A stretch of 64,000 bases of DNA. Source: Siphlonurus alternatus. Taxonomy: Eukaryota > Arthropoda > Insecta > Ephemeroptera > Siphlonuridae. A program made the translations under genes and the position numbers. Below the pieces are notes generated by a model. It was not told the DNA's origin. It did not search any database and saw only the letters and a program-made list of their open reading frames with translations. Positions within the stretch are counted from its first letter, which is position 1, and the number at the start of each line of letters is the position of its first letter. This document shows, one piece after another, positions 45,301 to 58,800 of the stretch. The stretch covers positions 33,079,351 to 33,143,350 of the forward strand of contig OX463782.1 in the NCBI GenBank assembly GCA_949825025.1, in the 5' to 3' direction.

Positions 45301-48300
45301 TCCCGTCTCATGTTCGTGAGATTCTAGAGGACCCTTCTTGTGTGAACCTTACCTCCCAGGTAATGAAGGATGCTAAATCTCGGCACTAAATTTCAACTAT
45401 GGTATGCTTAATGTTTGTGAAGTACAATATCAGAACAAATTAATAATTTATTTTATCATAAAAACTTAATTCTTAATTAATACATACATAACATGACGCC
45501 ATATCCCTTTACGGGGTAAGCCAGCAGCATTATTACCTCAGCCGTCTACAAATTGCCCTCCAAAGCACTCGATTCTTGCATACTCCACTTGCTTCAGAAA
45601 TACTCATAACACTCTTTTGCCTTCTGCACTCTCTATTACACTGTGTACTTTTAACACTTCTGTTATTAATAATAATTATTATTATAAATCAATTCATTGC
45701 TCATGAGAAATATAGCTAAGTTTTTATGACTTCATCTTTTTTTTTTTATTATTTCTTTTTTTAACTTTTTCATGTAACTCAATTTTCTGCTGCTTTTAAA
45801 TAATTTATTTTGTTCAGGTTCCAAAGAATTTAAGACACCCAAATTGTCTTTTATGGTTAGTGCTATACTTGAAATGTGGGTTGCTACTACGTAGTTCTTT
45901 GTTGAATGTGCTCAATAATTCAAGTTTTTAATGTTTTTCTCATTATTTATTTATTTATTTTTTAAAAATCACAAGGACGCAAAATTAAATTATCTTTAAA
46001 TAAATTAATTATAAAATTAGCTAGTGTACTAAATTTTATAGGCATAATAAAATTACTGCTGACAGAATCACAGACAGGACAAAAATTACTACTGACAGAA
46101 TCACAGACAGGACATACAGTTTAATAACATTACACATCAAACTGTGTATTAAATATTAAATACAATGGAAAGGTGATGCAATGGCAAAGGAATTTGATGT
46201 TTTTTTCCTTTTAAAATATTGCATTATATGTATACTGTATGAATAGTATATAATTTAAATTTGCAGAGCAAGCCGTTCTGGGTGCTGGCAAGAGCTCTCA
46301 AGGACTTCGTTGACGGAGAGGGCGGCGGTTTGCTGCCAGTCCGAGGCTCGCTGCCGGACATGACAGCTGAAACTTCCCGCTATGTGGCCCTCCTGACTGC
46401 GTAAGACTTTGATAATTTGTTGTTGTTTGGACTCAACCCAATTAAATTCAAGGAATCTTCTTTAAATGTTACCTCCATGCCTTGGATTTTTAATTTATTT
46501 ATACTCTCCTGTAGAAGTTGTATACATGTTTGACAATATAATTTCACCTCAAAGCCAGAAAGGTAACCCTGTAAGATCTTTACAAAATGTTCAACATTTT
46601 GCTCAATATTTTATTACATATATTTTGTTTGTTTTTTTTTTTCATTTTAGCATTTTTCAATATAAATAATCTTTACTGTATTTCAATTTGCTATTTATTA
46701 TCAATTTTTTAACACAGTTTTCAAGTAATTTTGCTGTATAGTACATCCTTCTTGTAGAATATAATGTAAATTTTGTAATTTTTCAATATGTATATATTTC
46801 TCCCATTTTGAGACCGTGGTATAATGTGCAGCTACCACGACCAGGCTCAGAGAGATGCGGAAGTTGTGTACCGTCGAGCCCAGCAGCTTCTGGTGGAACT
46901 CAACATGCTACCGGACACAATCTCTGAGCGGGACGCCCGCAACTTCTGCAAGCACGCCTCCGACCTTCACGTGGTGAGAGGACGTTGCATCGCCAGCGAG
47001 TACGACCCTCGCACTGCCAACACTCAGGAAATTGGTGAGCATAGTGACTCAGATGAATGGTTACTACAATATCTATAGTGGAGGTCTGCCTAGGCTGGAA
47101 TGGGCTTGGCTATTCCTTGAATTTTCAATGTTGATTTATTTTTTATTTTTTTTTAAGAGAAGAGGAAAAGGGAGAAAAAGTAAGCAAAAAATTTTTGTTG
47201 TTGTCAGTTTTATTTGATGTCTTTTCTAGAACTAAGTGAGACGAACAGCGCAACAACAATCAAAACAATAACTTCATTTAAATTTATTATGTCATATAAT
47301 ATCCTAATTTGGTAGTGAAAGCTTGTACTCACAAAGCACATTTTAGTTTTATTTAATACAAAATTTAATACTGTATGTATTCAATAGATGTCTTCATAAA
47401 TAGTATAAATACACAGCCAAATGAGAACCAAGGATAAAATTTTAGTTTTTATTCTACTCAAGTAAATAAAATATCAAAATTAAACTTGGAAATAACTAAG
47501 ACTCTTTTAACATGCACTGCATCATTATATTAGTACATGTATTTGTCATGTGCATTTCATATTATGTATATAGTCACTATGTGCCAAGATGGTATTTTAT
47601 GGGACTAAATATACTATACAAACACACGTCTTTCCAAGTTGGCTGAGCAACTTAGCAGCATTGAAACATCTTGCGTTTCCTCAGCTTCAAACCTGGAAGA
47701 CCCTGACAGCCACATGGCTCACTACGTGATTCTGCGAGGAATTGACCGTTTCTACACGGAGCACAGCACCTTCCCAGGCCAGTTTGATGAACAACTAGAG
47801 CCCAACATTGTTGCACTCAAGGTAGAACTCATCTTAAATTTGTACAATTTTAAGTTAATTCATAGTAATATGTGTTGTAGAATTTTATTGGGCATTTTAT
47901 CTTATTATATTATAGCAAGATACTGTAATTGTAAAGCAATTTTTTTTTTTTTTTTTTTTTAATTGCAAAACTTTCTATATACCTTTAGCTAGTGAAGATT
48001 GCCCTTGAAATATTTTTTAAGACTAATAATAATAAAAAAATCAAAGCAACTACAGAAAATTGTTCATCATCTCTTTTTTTTTTTTTTTTCAGGGTATTGT
48101 GGGCAAGATACTTTCAGAGCTGAGCATTGGACCACTTGGTAAAGATGATTTAATCCACGAGTTCTGTCGATTTGGCGGCACTGAGCTGCACACAATTTCT
48201 GCGTTTGTAGGTAAGAAACAACACCAAAACAAATATTTTTCTCTCTCTTTACACTCCTAATTGGTAAATAAAAAATTGGTAGATGTAAGCTGCATAACAA

Positions 48301-48826
48301 TCAGGATCCAGTGAGAACAAGAGTTCTGTTTAAGGATGAATCTCAGTAGGTTAATATCTCGCAATCATACCGCCTGAATACAACAAGACTTGCAGGGGAC
48401 TTTGAACTCACCATCAATAGGTGGCATACACATTTTGAAGCGAATCTGTCTTGTCAGTTTTGTGAAAACTGAGGTAGAAGTTTAACATTGACCTTATGGA
48501 CGGAAACCGGAAATGGAGCTGTTGTAAGAAAACTGCAAGACTGAATTTGCTCAAACCATAAGCGATTAAGTTTAAGAACATTATCGATTCTTTAAAATTT
48601 ATTTCATTTGATTCGTTTGCAGGGAAATATTCTTTGATTCCGAAGTAACTGAGATTAATCGTTAAGCGAAATTAAAATGTATAAGTAACGAATAATGAAT
48701 TTTCAATTTTCAGCTGGTTGTGCTGCTCAAGAGGGAATCAAATTCATCACAGCCCAGTACAAGCCAATCAACAATACGTTTGTGTACGATGCCATGACCA
48801 CTCTCTCGTCCACTTTTGTGCTGTGA
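42389..48826 (+). CDS. NAE1: NAE1 / APP-BP1, regulatory subunit of the NEDD8-activating enzyme E1
   Basis: NAE1 pairs with UBA3 to adenylate NEDD8 for cullin neddylation. Exons: 42389-42456, 42650-42814, 42896-43078, 43147-43493, 45208-45359, 46267-46400, 46832-47034, 47639-47821, 48093-48210, 48714-48826. Family signatures are [82 protein letters not shown] and [12 protein letters not shown], ending STFVL. All joins keep phase except 47034 to 47639. Exon 7 ends in phase 1 but exon 8 reads correctly only from phase 0, so either an unseen microexon or a nonstandard acceptor is needed. With the candidate microexon the protein is 561 aa, compared with 534 in human. The extra length is mostly a Ser-rich insert, [16 protein letters not shown]. 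Introns 4 and 10-side DNA carry foldback elements. Identification is secure. Confidence 0.95.
43575..43770. repeat. Foldback with AATAATGAG arms, copy 1, NAE1 intron 4
   Basis: GGAATAATGAGTTAGCTG pairs with the region near 43700 (CTCATTATTGCAC); ATGAGCTTT and TTGTTGCACTCACCTGATAT blocks recur at 53386-53556. Confidence 0.6.
43877..44228. mobile_element. TTAA-flanked foldback MITE, family C, copy 2
   Basis: TTAA at 43873-43876 and 44229-44232. The left end carries a GGTAGAGATAGAGATAATAC variant and the right end GGTGGCGTTACCTTACTC. Contains the family C TAGCTAAAATATCAGGTATA block. The right TTAA is shared with the next element. Confidence 0.88.
44233..44391. mobile_element. Internally deleted family C/B-end foldback element
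   Basis: Starts GATAGAGATAACTCAATCAA and ends GGGCGTGTTGTCTCTACC, with TTAA on each side. About half of the interior of the full-length family is missing. Confidence 0.8.
44555..44910. mobile_element. Foldback with internal tandem GACCAATCT repeats
   Basis: Both ends carry CGTCGTTGTAGCGCTCTTTT in inverted orientation. Each arm then has about three degenerate 30-33 bp units with TTGACCAATCT and TTATAAGTTTTGAC. The centre is AT-rich. NAE1 intron 4. Confidence 0.85.
47160..47179 (+). CDS. NAE1: Candidate 20-nt microexon of NAE1
   Basis: A long T-rich tract ends in several overlapping AGs at 47156-47164, and a strong GTAAGC donor begins at 47180. Starting at 47160 (20 nt) or 47163 (17 nt) carries phase 1 in from the exon ending at 47034 and leaves phase 0 for the exon at 47639, repairing the gene model. 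The added residues would be EEEKGEK (or EEKGEK). The fit in phase is seen directly; its use in mRNA is inference, and a noncanonical acceptor before CTGAG at 47643 is the alternative. Confidence 0.35.
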
Positions 48827-48981
48827 CAACGCTTGAGGGACATAAACATTCCCTTATTTCGTCCCCCCATCTTGTATTAACCCTCCCAGTTTTTTTGCTT
48901 TAAGTGATTTAAACTTTAAAAACAAAAATTTTAATCAGCTATGTTCAATTATTTATTAGGATGATGTATGATAATATTTAA

Positions 48982-49333
48982 GGGTAGGATAACGCCACCA
49001 ATGTTAAAAAAAATCCCTCACACAAAAATTCTGAAAAATAAATAAAATGTTCTCCTCTACACCCCCTATCAGTAGCTAAAATATCAGGTATGCAAATACG
49101 ATCTAGTTTTTGAGTTATGAATTTTTTAAGTTGACTAATTTAACATGGAAGTTTCATTTCTCCATGTTTAAGTACAGTAGTCAACTTTAAAAATTTATAA
49201 CTCAAAAACTAGATCGTATTTGTTTACCTGATATTTTAGCGACTGATAGGGGATTCAGAGGAGAACATTTTATTTATTTTTCAGAATTTTTGTGAGGGAT
49301 TTTTTTTTTAACATTGGTGGCGTTATCTTACCC
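48982..49333. mobile_element. TTAA-flanked foldback MITE, family C, copy 4
   Basis: TTAA at 48978-48981 and 49334-49337. Ends GGGTAGGATAACGCCACCAA and TTGGTGGCGTTATCTTACCC; central loop ACATGGAAGTTTCATTTCTC. Confidence 0.95.
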
Positions 49334-49689
49334 TTAAGTCAGTTTTCATGAACCCAAATGCAGAGATGAAGTGTATTCCTAGATTAACTTTGTTCTTATA
49401 AATCAACAAACTTAAGCCTAGCTTGGTTTAAAATCTATAACTTCTTAAGCTCGGCATACATCTTGGTTCTTCTTTTTGGTTTAGAGATTTTTGTACTGAT
49501 GTGATTTATTTCTCTGGCAGAACTATGTATGTACAGTACAATAAAATAACCATCAAATTCAATTATGTTATTATTTTATGTAGAGGATAATGGATATACA
49601 AATGTATTACCGACCAAAATTAAAAGTCACGAGTTGGAACATTTTATTAGTACAGATCGGTTGAGTCAATCTCGTGATTAATCATATAA

Positions 49690-49904
49690 GGGTATAAGAT
49701 AACACAAAACATCAATTAATTGTATTAGTCCCATTTGATTAACATGTAAACCTTAGCAACTTCATAGTAATTCTGATTTTTTTTTTTTTTTTTTTTGGTG
49801 CTAAGAACTGTCTCTAAAAAAAATCAGAATTATTATGAGGTTGCTAAGGTTTACATGTTAATCAAATGGGACTACAACAATCAATGTTTCGTGTTATCTT
49901 ACCC
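49690..49904. mobile_element. Family D foldback element with internal deletion
   Basis: GGGTATAAGATAACACAAAA and TTTCGTGTTATCTTACCC ends; the ACATGTAAACCTTAGCAAC blocks pair, but the central loop of the copy at 32379 is lost and replaced by a poly-T run. Flanking TTAA is degraded. Confidence 0.85.
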
Positions 49905-52826
49905 TTAGTAAAATTAAAAGTTCATCCTATAGTACTATGACACTGAAATTTTCCCTTTTAAGTGTTTAGAGTTAAACTCAATATTTCTCACTAAACTTTG
50001 TCGTAGTTCAATTTTACACAAGAATTGAAACCCTTATAAATGTATTGTCTATTAGAGTGAGCGATTGCTTTTTTCTTTTTTTTTTTTTTTTTTTTTAATA
50101 TTATTATTATCTAAAAATAGTTAAACTTGCCCTCTACTGTATATTGAAAACCAAAAAAATCTGAAAAATTTGTAAACCCAGCCCACAGAAAAACTACCTA
50201 AAAAAAAAAAAAAAAAGCGAGAAAAACAAACAAACTTTTTATTTAATTAATTAACTGGGTCATTTCGAACTTCACTTGGTAAAGCGTGGGAAAAGAAAAG
50301 ACTTTGATAATACTAAGGTTAAGATAAATAAAATTATTAAAAGGATATTTTTCTTTCTACACTAAAAAACTGTTTGCTAGATACATAATTTTTTTTTTAT
50401 TTTAACACAGTAGTACACACACTTGCTTTCAGCAAGCAGGATTTTTAGTCTTGTCGGATACAGAAGTAGCAGCATTTATATTTTCCTAGCCACAAACAAT
50501 TTAGTGAAGTAAGGCGGCATTAGTGTGTTTACAAATCTACAAATATTTATAAATAATATTCTATTATGCAAGTGTTTCATCAGCCAATATAAGTTTTGTT
50601 ATTTTTAAAGGATATAATTTTTGTTCTACATTTCTTTTTTTAGCAAGCACAAATGATATTTTTTTTATTTATTTATTTTTTTATGTGAGCTTATGTATCT
50701 ATAAATATAAGAGACCTTAACATTATATTATTTACCTCCAGTGCACTTCATTCTAATAGCTGACGATCAATAATTTAGAGGACAATAGTGCAAAACAAAA
50801 CAGGAGAAAATCATTTGCATGTTGCAAGAGATGGAACATGGTAAATCAAAAGGAGAAAATGGCTAGAAAATTTTTGTTGTATATTATATTTTGTAAGCAA
50901 AAGTAGAAGAGCACTGAGGATAAAGTACTTTTGCTTACAAACGTAAAGATAAATAATATACAAGTAAAAAAAAAAAAAGTGTCAAAACTAATATTTTTTT
51001 TTTTTGTAAAAAGTATAATAAATTAATTTTCTTATATAGTTATACTAAAAGTAATTACAGTATTTAAAACAAATCAAAGGACACTGCTGGGTATTATGTC
51101 TCTGGCTTAATAGTTTTATGATTTTATGTAGTTTATAAAGACTTCAAGGTATTAAAATCTATCAAGCCAAATTCTTCAGCTTTAATTAAAAACATATTAG
51201 AGGAGCATATATAGAGAATGAAAAGAATAGTATAAAACATAGGGAAAGGAGTATCTAGTCAAGTATTAACCTCAATACAACAAATTTTATTGTATTGATA
51301 CCACCTTGAAAAAAAAAAGTGCTATTAACAAATTAGCACCTCATTGAAGTGACTCCAGAAGTAATAAAAGTAGCAAAGAAACTGATCTTACAATTAGGAA
51401 AGTGGTAACAAAATCAAAGCACTTCCAAGTGTTTGACGTCACAAATAGTTTTTACAATTTAACTTAGGCTTACTTACAAAACAAATTAATAAAATGATTT
51501 GCTTCAATTAATTAATCACAATTTAGTAATCAGATTTGGTGTTGTGAATTTATTTTATCAGAAGTTACAACAATTATTATTTAAAGTACTTTTGGCCAAA
51601 TAAAGCATCAACGAGGCTTTCTTGCTTACAATCCTTGTATGTATGAAAAGAAATTGCAAGGTCTCAAATAAATTTTTGTTTAATACATTGCATTTACACA
51701 TTGAATTATTTACAAATAGTAGAAGCCATAAATATACTGATGCTAAAAATATTATGGGCCATTCCTCTTTATCTTAAGTTTCAACCACTTCTGTACCTTC
51801 TGAATGACACTAATTATAGCATTATTGCATTTTTTTTTTAGATACATACCGATAATAATAAAAAGTATTAAAATTATTACAAGCAAAATTATCATAATAG
51901 CGTGGTTTGTTTGTGATACAAAGCTGAAGTAATATGTAAGGAATTATATACAGAGTAAAACAGATAGTTATTGATTTTCTAGATACTGTATTACTTCCAA
52001 TAAATTACTGTAGGACAATAATTAATAACCCAATCAAAAACAACATTCTAGAGGGAGAAAATATTAAATAATTTGGCAAAATATGTACATAATAACGTCT
52101 ATCATTTTTCATAAATAATATTAGCCCTTTCTTACGACAGAATGCTCTATAGAAAAAGGGAGTGCTTGTTTTTCTATGTTTCTTCTTTTTAATATCTAAC
52201 ACACCTGGGGGAGAAAAATTCAACCAATTATAAAAAATTACTCTAAAGGCAAATTAAAATCAAGAATGAAGTGTTTGAAATGAATTTGGAATGACCCTTT
52301 TTTATTTCTTGAAAGGCAAACAATTTACTTTATATATTTCATAAAAACAATGGCATTGAGTAATCAAAAAGTGTAATAATGAAAAGGTCCACATCCCACA
52401 TGAATAAAAAGTAGAAACTTAACAAATATTATGAGTGGTGGCATAAAAGTAATGTGAAATTAATCTACAAAGCACCCTGGTGTCACCCAGCTTTACATCC
52501 TGGATTATACATGGTTGTTGTTAACTTTTTTGTTCTTCTTTTGCTTTTCGGGGAAAAAAAAAAAAAAAAAAAAGTGAGATATTGAGGGCGATGATTTTTT
52601 TTTTTTTCTTTCTTTTTGTTTTCATGTATCGAAAGGATTGGGATGGGCTCATTAATGCTATTTTAAGTAATTTACAAAAGTTTTTTTCTTGAGAATCATC
52701 AACATTAATCATAGATTCAATATTTATATTTTTGTAAATAACTTTGGAAGCATCATGCAAGCTGGCTCGGAGCTTGTGACGAGAAGAGGGTGGGAGGAGA
52801 GGGTGTTGGGGTGGTTAATTTGGGGC

Positions 52827-55800
52827 TCAGAGCAAAAATTTGCCCAGCACAATGCCGAGAAGGATGGCAACGATTGCGAGAGCGACATACATTCCGGGAG
52901 AGAACTCCTGCAACGCCATGGACTGTGAGCTGCTTCCCACGGACGACACATCACCACCCATGTTGTCCCGAGACTTGGACACCTGCTGGCGTAGTCGAAG
53001 CAGTTCTTCCTGCAAACAAAAGTTTAATTATAACGAGAGAATTCAGAATTAAAAGTAATGAATTTCACATAGTAAAAAACTGTTACTGAATAGAAGATTG
53101 CAGCAAATTCTTGTTGATTTCTCCTAATTTTGTCTTGGGTGTTCTACAAAGCTTTTACAACGAGCAGTTTTTTTCCCTAGACAGAACATATTTTGCATTG
53201 CTTGAATTTATAAGCTAGGAGAAGATTTATTAGTAGTATGATGCCACACAGATTTCAGTTTTCTCTAATGTGCAATAAACAATTCTTCTTCAATTTATGA
53301 ATTTTATACCAGAAAATAAAAGAAATTTTCAGCATATCATTAGTTATTTTATTTTTTTTTTTTTTACTATTATATTCCAAGTATATCGTCCCTCGTCCGG
53401 AATAATGAGCTATCTGCTTACCACAATCTCATTGCAATAATGTGCTGTCTGCTATTTCAGATGAGCACAATTATGAGCTTTATTTTATACTGATTTACAG
53501 CTCATAATTGCACTCACCTGAAATAAGATAGCTCATTATTCTAGACATAGATGATATTCTTACACCTATTCGCCATTCATTTGATTCAAAAGGTACTTTA
53601 ATTCGTTGGGGTACATCTTATGATGCAACAAAATAGTGTTGCAACAAAATTTGCTCAAGAATTTACGAAAATGGCTTGTTTGTTTGTAACAGTTTAAGGA
53701 AATTGGTCTGTATCTTTTATGTGATTTAAAATACCTATAAAACTGTTTAAAATAAAACAATGAGATATGATTACACATATGATACTGTCAGCTTCAATAC
53801 CGGCTCTCTGTACTTTCTAATTTACTTTTGTTGTGATAAGAAATAGAGCTCTTATCAGAAAGTGCAAAGAGCCGGTTTTGAAGCTGAAAGTCTCATACAT
53901 AACTTACTTCTAAGAGATAGCCATGTATACTTTTTTTTTTTTTTTTTGTCAAGATTGATATTATAGCTAAAAAATGAGATAATTACATGAAAAGATTGTT
54001 ATTTATGATTTATGATAGATTTTATGTGACCAACTTAGCAAAATAATTCAATTTATTTTAGTAAGTACATTAAACACATAATTGTTGATTCAAATTTGAA
54101 ATCAAAGTGATGAGGGAATCACAAATAAAAACGTATCAACACATGTTAAATTATAGCTGACCGATTGTATCATTATTTGTTAAATACCCAAGACCAGACA
54201 CAAAATGATGTTAACATTTTCTTACTTTGAGCCCTAGGTTCTCTTGTCTCAAACTGCTCTCTTCCTCCCTCAGTGATTTCACCTCAGCGGCGGCTCGCAC
54301 CAGTTCACCTTCTACCTGTGTTCCGGCCTGCAACACCTTGTTATCAGTGCCTCTTTTCACGACAACCACTTGGACTCATTTTATACATTAAGGGTAAGGT
54401 AACGCCACCAATGTTAAAAAAAATCCCTCTCACAAAAATTCTGAAAAAAATTTAAAATGTTCTCCTCTACACCCCCTATCAGTAGCTAAAATATCAGGTA
54501 TACAAATACGATCTAGTTTTTGAGTTATGAATTTTTAAAGTTGACCAATTTAACATGGGAGTTTCATTTCTCCATGTTAAAGTAGTCAACTTTAAAAATT
54601 TATAACTCAAAAACTAGATCGTATTTGTATACCTGATATTTTAGGTACTGATAGGGGGTATAGAGGAGAACATTTTAAATTTTTTTCAGAATTTTTGTGA
54701 GAGGGATTTTTTTTAACATTGGTGGCGTTACCTTACCCTTAATGCAGCATGGAAATTTTTGTTGTCTGTTTCAGAATTATCTGCACCCTTGAAGTATTTT
54801 TGGAAGAAAAAAAATGAAAACTTTCTTTGGTGTCATGTAAGTCTTATCTCTTTGATACCGTAATGATAGATGTCTAAAAAAAAAGGGGGGGGCAGGGAGA
54901 AAGAAAAGAAACAAATTATGGCAATAAAAAAAATTATTTTTCCATTAATTAATAATTAGGACAAGCACCCTAATGTGTGGAAACTACAGCTGCAGTAAAA
55001 TAAAGAGAGCACATCATCTGAAAAGATCAAAAGAAAGTTGAGTTTCATTTTGTTTTCTTCAAACACAAACTAATCAGGGTAATCAAATTATACAGGTCGT
55101 ATGGCTGTACTCAGTTTGAGTTTGACATTTTCATCCAAAGTTTTAAAACATAAAATTTACAAATATATAATTACAGTATATGTATACATGTAAATAATCA
55201 TTAAAAACAAGATTTTGTGTAGAATTAATGACATAATTATCAATAAATCTTAGTCACAACTTAACAATTAAAATAACAAAACTACAAAATTAAAAATAAT
55301 AAAAAAACTTAAACTCGAATAATAACGGGAGGCATGACTGTGAAATCAAGACAATCGTTTATTTTAAGGGTCATATTATATTGCACGGAATGGTACAGTA
55401 AAAATTGCAGGGATGCAATTAAAAAAATCCAAGATACGTAAAATAAACATGAGCCTTTCAAAAATACATGGCGTGCAAGCTCCTGTCTTCCGTGCAAGCA
55501 TGTTAATATATTTTCAAGTTTATTCACGTTTGAATAGCATTCACTCAATGTATCAACACAAAAGATACATGTTTTTTTCAGCATTCAAAAAATGTATTTA
55601 TTTTTTTTAAAGACTAATGGCAGCATTTTGATCAATCAATATACGGCAAACATTTACTGTGTATGTTTCTATGTTTTCACAGAAAAAAATAAAAACAACA
55701 GAAAAATATTAAAGACAAGTGTTGGGTAGTAACCCCCCATTCCCCCCCTTTCCTGTAGCTCATTTACTCAGAGGAAAAAGTTTATATTTACTTTTAGAAA

Positions 55801-58800
55801 AAAAAAAAAAAAAAAAAATCTTTTAGGGTTAACCACTTTATAAACAAATTAAAGATATGATTAAAAAAATATGACAGTACGAGAAAATCACTTATGAAAT
55901 TAATTAATTAATTGCATAATTAATATTTCACCATTAACTGAATGCAAATATTATCACAGAATGCAAAATCTCTCAGCTGACATCCTTCTCAGATCTCCCC
56001 CTTTAATTTTTTAAGAATGCAACTAAATGGATGAGAAATTCAAAACCTTTGAGGTTCAATTTCAGTAAACCCTTGCTTCCAGTGTTTTGCTTGCAGTGTC
56101 ATTATATAATATATGCAAAATAGAAGTGTGTAATATGTGATTCATGTACAAATTATACATTAACAAGGCCATATAAAAATTAGCAGTGCAGTGAAATAAA
56201 GAACTAAATACCAAAATCATATTGATTGAATGTTTGAACTTTTGTTCCATATTAATTTATTTATAATTTGTAATATGAACTATCTGAAGCTCCCTTCCCA
56301 ACAAATTTTTCTCTATTTTATGTGTTCTTATCCTCTTTTTAAACAAATAATTTGTAATAATATAGTACCTTAATTTACAATATGATTAGTGATTAGCCTG
56401 ATTAGAATGATTACTTGATTTAATACTAAATATTATTAACATTTTTTATATTAATTAATTATTATTATAAGTATACGGTACAGTGATTCTTTCAATTTAA
56501 GTTTTGTTTTACAATCCACATAACCCCAACATTGTAAGTTAAAGTAGATGTTTGCCATATAAATACATGGTAAATTCAATCATAACGTTGTCATAAATTT
56601 TACAAAATAAAAAGTTTTGATGCAATGCAGAGAAGATAGATAAGATTTGCAGCCATATACCTTTGGAGAAGCCTTCACCGAGCTGACCTTGGGAGCCTTG
56701 GTGACTTTCTTCTCTTGAGCTGCGGTGGGAGCTTCGCCACTGACTGCCTCCTGACCTGCGCTTGCTGCAGGCTCCGATCCACTCTCGAACACGCACTTCA
56801 GCTTAGAGTCCATCAAGCTTTCTGGCTTCATCTCCTTCCACTGCAAGCATTAGGACCGAGGTCAACAAATGGGGATTAACAAAAGTATTGTCAGCACTCC
56901 TGCTTTAAATTATGAAAATACTCTCCACACCCAGTATTGCCAGGTCCAAAACACCGAGACCGAGGGCCGCGGGCAGAAAAACCGCAGAAAACCGCAGAAA
57001 ACCGCCGCCAGATGGCAAAAAAAAAAAAAAACGCAAGAAAAATCGCAGTCTGTGATTGGTCTAAAATAAGGCGCGAAATTCAAATTTTCTATGTAAAATT
57101 TGAATTTCACCATCTTTTTGCTGAAAAATTTGAATTTCGCGGTCTTTTTTTTGCTGAAAACCGCGAAAACTCTGCGGGTTTCCAAAATCTTCCCGCAGAG
57201 AAAAGCTGAAAAAACGCTAGGTTTAGCGGGAAACCGCAGAGTCTGGCAACACTGCCCACACCCCTCCTCCCTCTTAAAATAGAACAAAAAATGTACCCAC
57301 TAATAGCCAATGGCAGCTTGTGGAATGTCACTGCATAGCCCAAACCAATTGAGACAAGAGTTAAAAATTATTATAACTTTTTTTTACCCACAGTTAAATT
57401 AATTGAATTATTTTGAAAAAATTGTAGAGCTCTGCACCTGAAAACACTCCAGCGACTCACCACTGCTAATAACTATCATTACATGGACAAAAGAAAAAAT
57501 TATTGTTTACATTATTATACATTCAAATCATAATTCAAGCTACATTTGTTACATTTAGCTTTGAAAAAAGGCATTAAATAAAAAATAAAGGGGGACTGTT
57601 GTAGGTAAGTTATAAGAATCAGCTTTAAAATTAATTATAACCAGGAAACTATTCTGATTTTTGTATTTCTGGAGTTACATAACTTACATTCATAGTTTTC
57701 ATTAGCACTTACCATTATATCTTGGTCAAACTCTCCATCAGGAGCAAACATTGTCTGCACCATGAACTTGTGTTTGTAATTCTCGTGACCAGGAAAGTCA
57801 ATCGTCTGTGGCTGTAGGCTGACTGTAATAAAAAATAAACTATCAAGCTGGGTCGTTCTTGGGACAAGAAAAATAAATTGTCAATGATTTTAGGCAGTGT
57901 ATACTTGAAATATTATTGATGAGTTTTTCCTTATTAAACAAACAGTTTAATTACTGCATGTTGATAGTAATAAACCAATTTAAAAACTTCATAAACAAGA
58001 AGCTCAGCTGTACTATTTTATTCACATAGTATTATTCCTATAACTTGTGCAGGATTAACGTTTTTGTAACTCAGTACTTTTTATTATAATTTTTTATCAT
58101 TGCATCAAAAGCTTCAAGGTGGAGCCTCATGTATCATACCACCTCAAGGAACTAGCATTAATTATCCCTTGCTCAGAGCATTATCACCTTACTGTATTAA
58201 TTAGTTCATTTTTCAAACTTTTAACCATGATTTTACTTTTAGTTTATGCCTCCCCCCCTCCCCCCAAGCCAGGATATCTGACTGCCCCAGATATTTCCCG
58301 CCAAGCTCTAATATGGGTTTTTCACCATATGTCATAAAACAATATGATGTCACGATTTAGTAGGCAAAACATTGTCAGCGGCATAGCAGAAATGTGCTAA
58401 AGTTGGTCTCAAAATAAATTTCTCCTGGCTATTCACATCACTTTTCTTAGAATTTTTTTTCATAAATGGTAACAAGAAGAACCAATGCTATTGAAGAAAA
58501 ATATATATATTTTAAAAAAAGAAAAGTTGTGAGTTACAATAACCCGCACAGCATAGGATTTTCTGCCTACATCCCACAGATCTTCAGGTGGCTTTGGGCA
58601 TCTCCGTGCTACCCAAAACGTAAACATGAAACTCGCGTACATACTGTATATCTGCATGCAAAAAGAACTAGTTCCTCAACGTCCCGAGATTGCTCAGATT
58701 TTGTCCGATACAGTATCTGGTGTGAGGTCATGCAAAGAGTAGAGACAAAAATCAAAACATTAAACTCTAAAACTTGGCTTGAAAAAAAATGTAGCTTATG

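Larger units (their letters stand above)
48827..52826. other. Tail-to-tail intergenic region of NAE1 and VAP
   Basis: Contains the NAE1 3'UTR, a probably long VAP 3'UTR and two foldback elements; the rest is AT-rich with poly-T runs. A plus-strand AATAAA near 49540 is a possible late NAE1 signal. No further gene recognised. Confidence 0.55.

Noticed and set aside
57100..57343. Several 60-125 codon frames rich in Phe, Asn and Lys
   Set aside because: All lie in the hAT-like foldback and its repeats and have no domain character.
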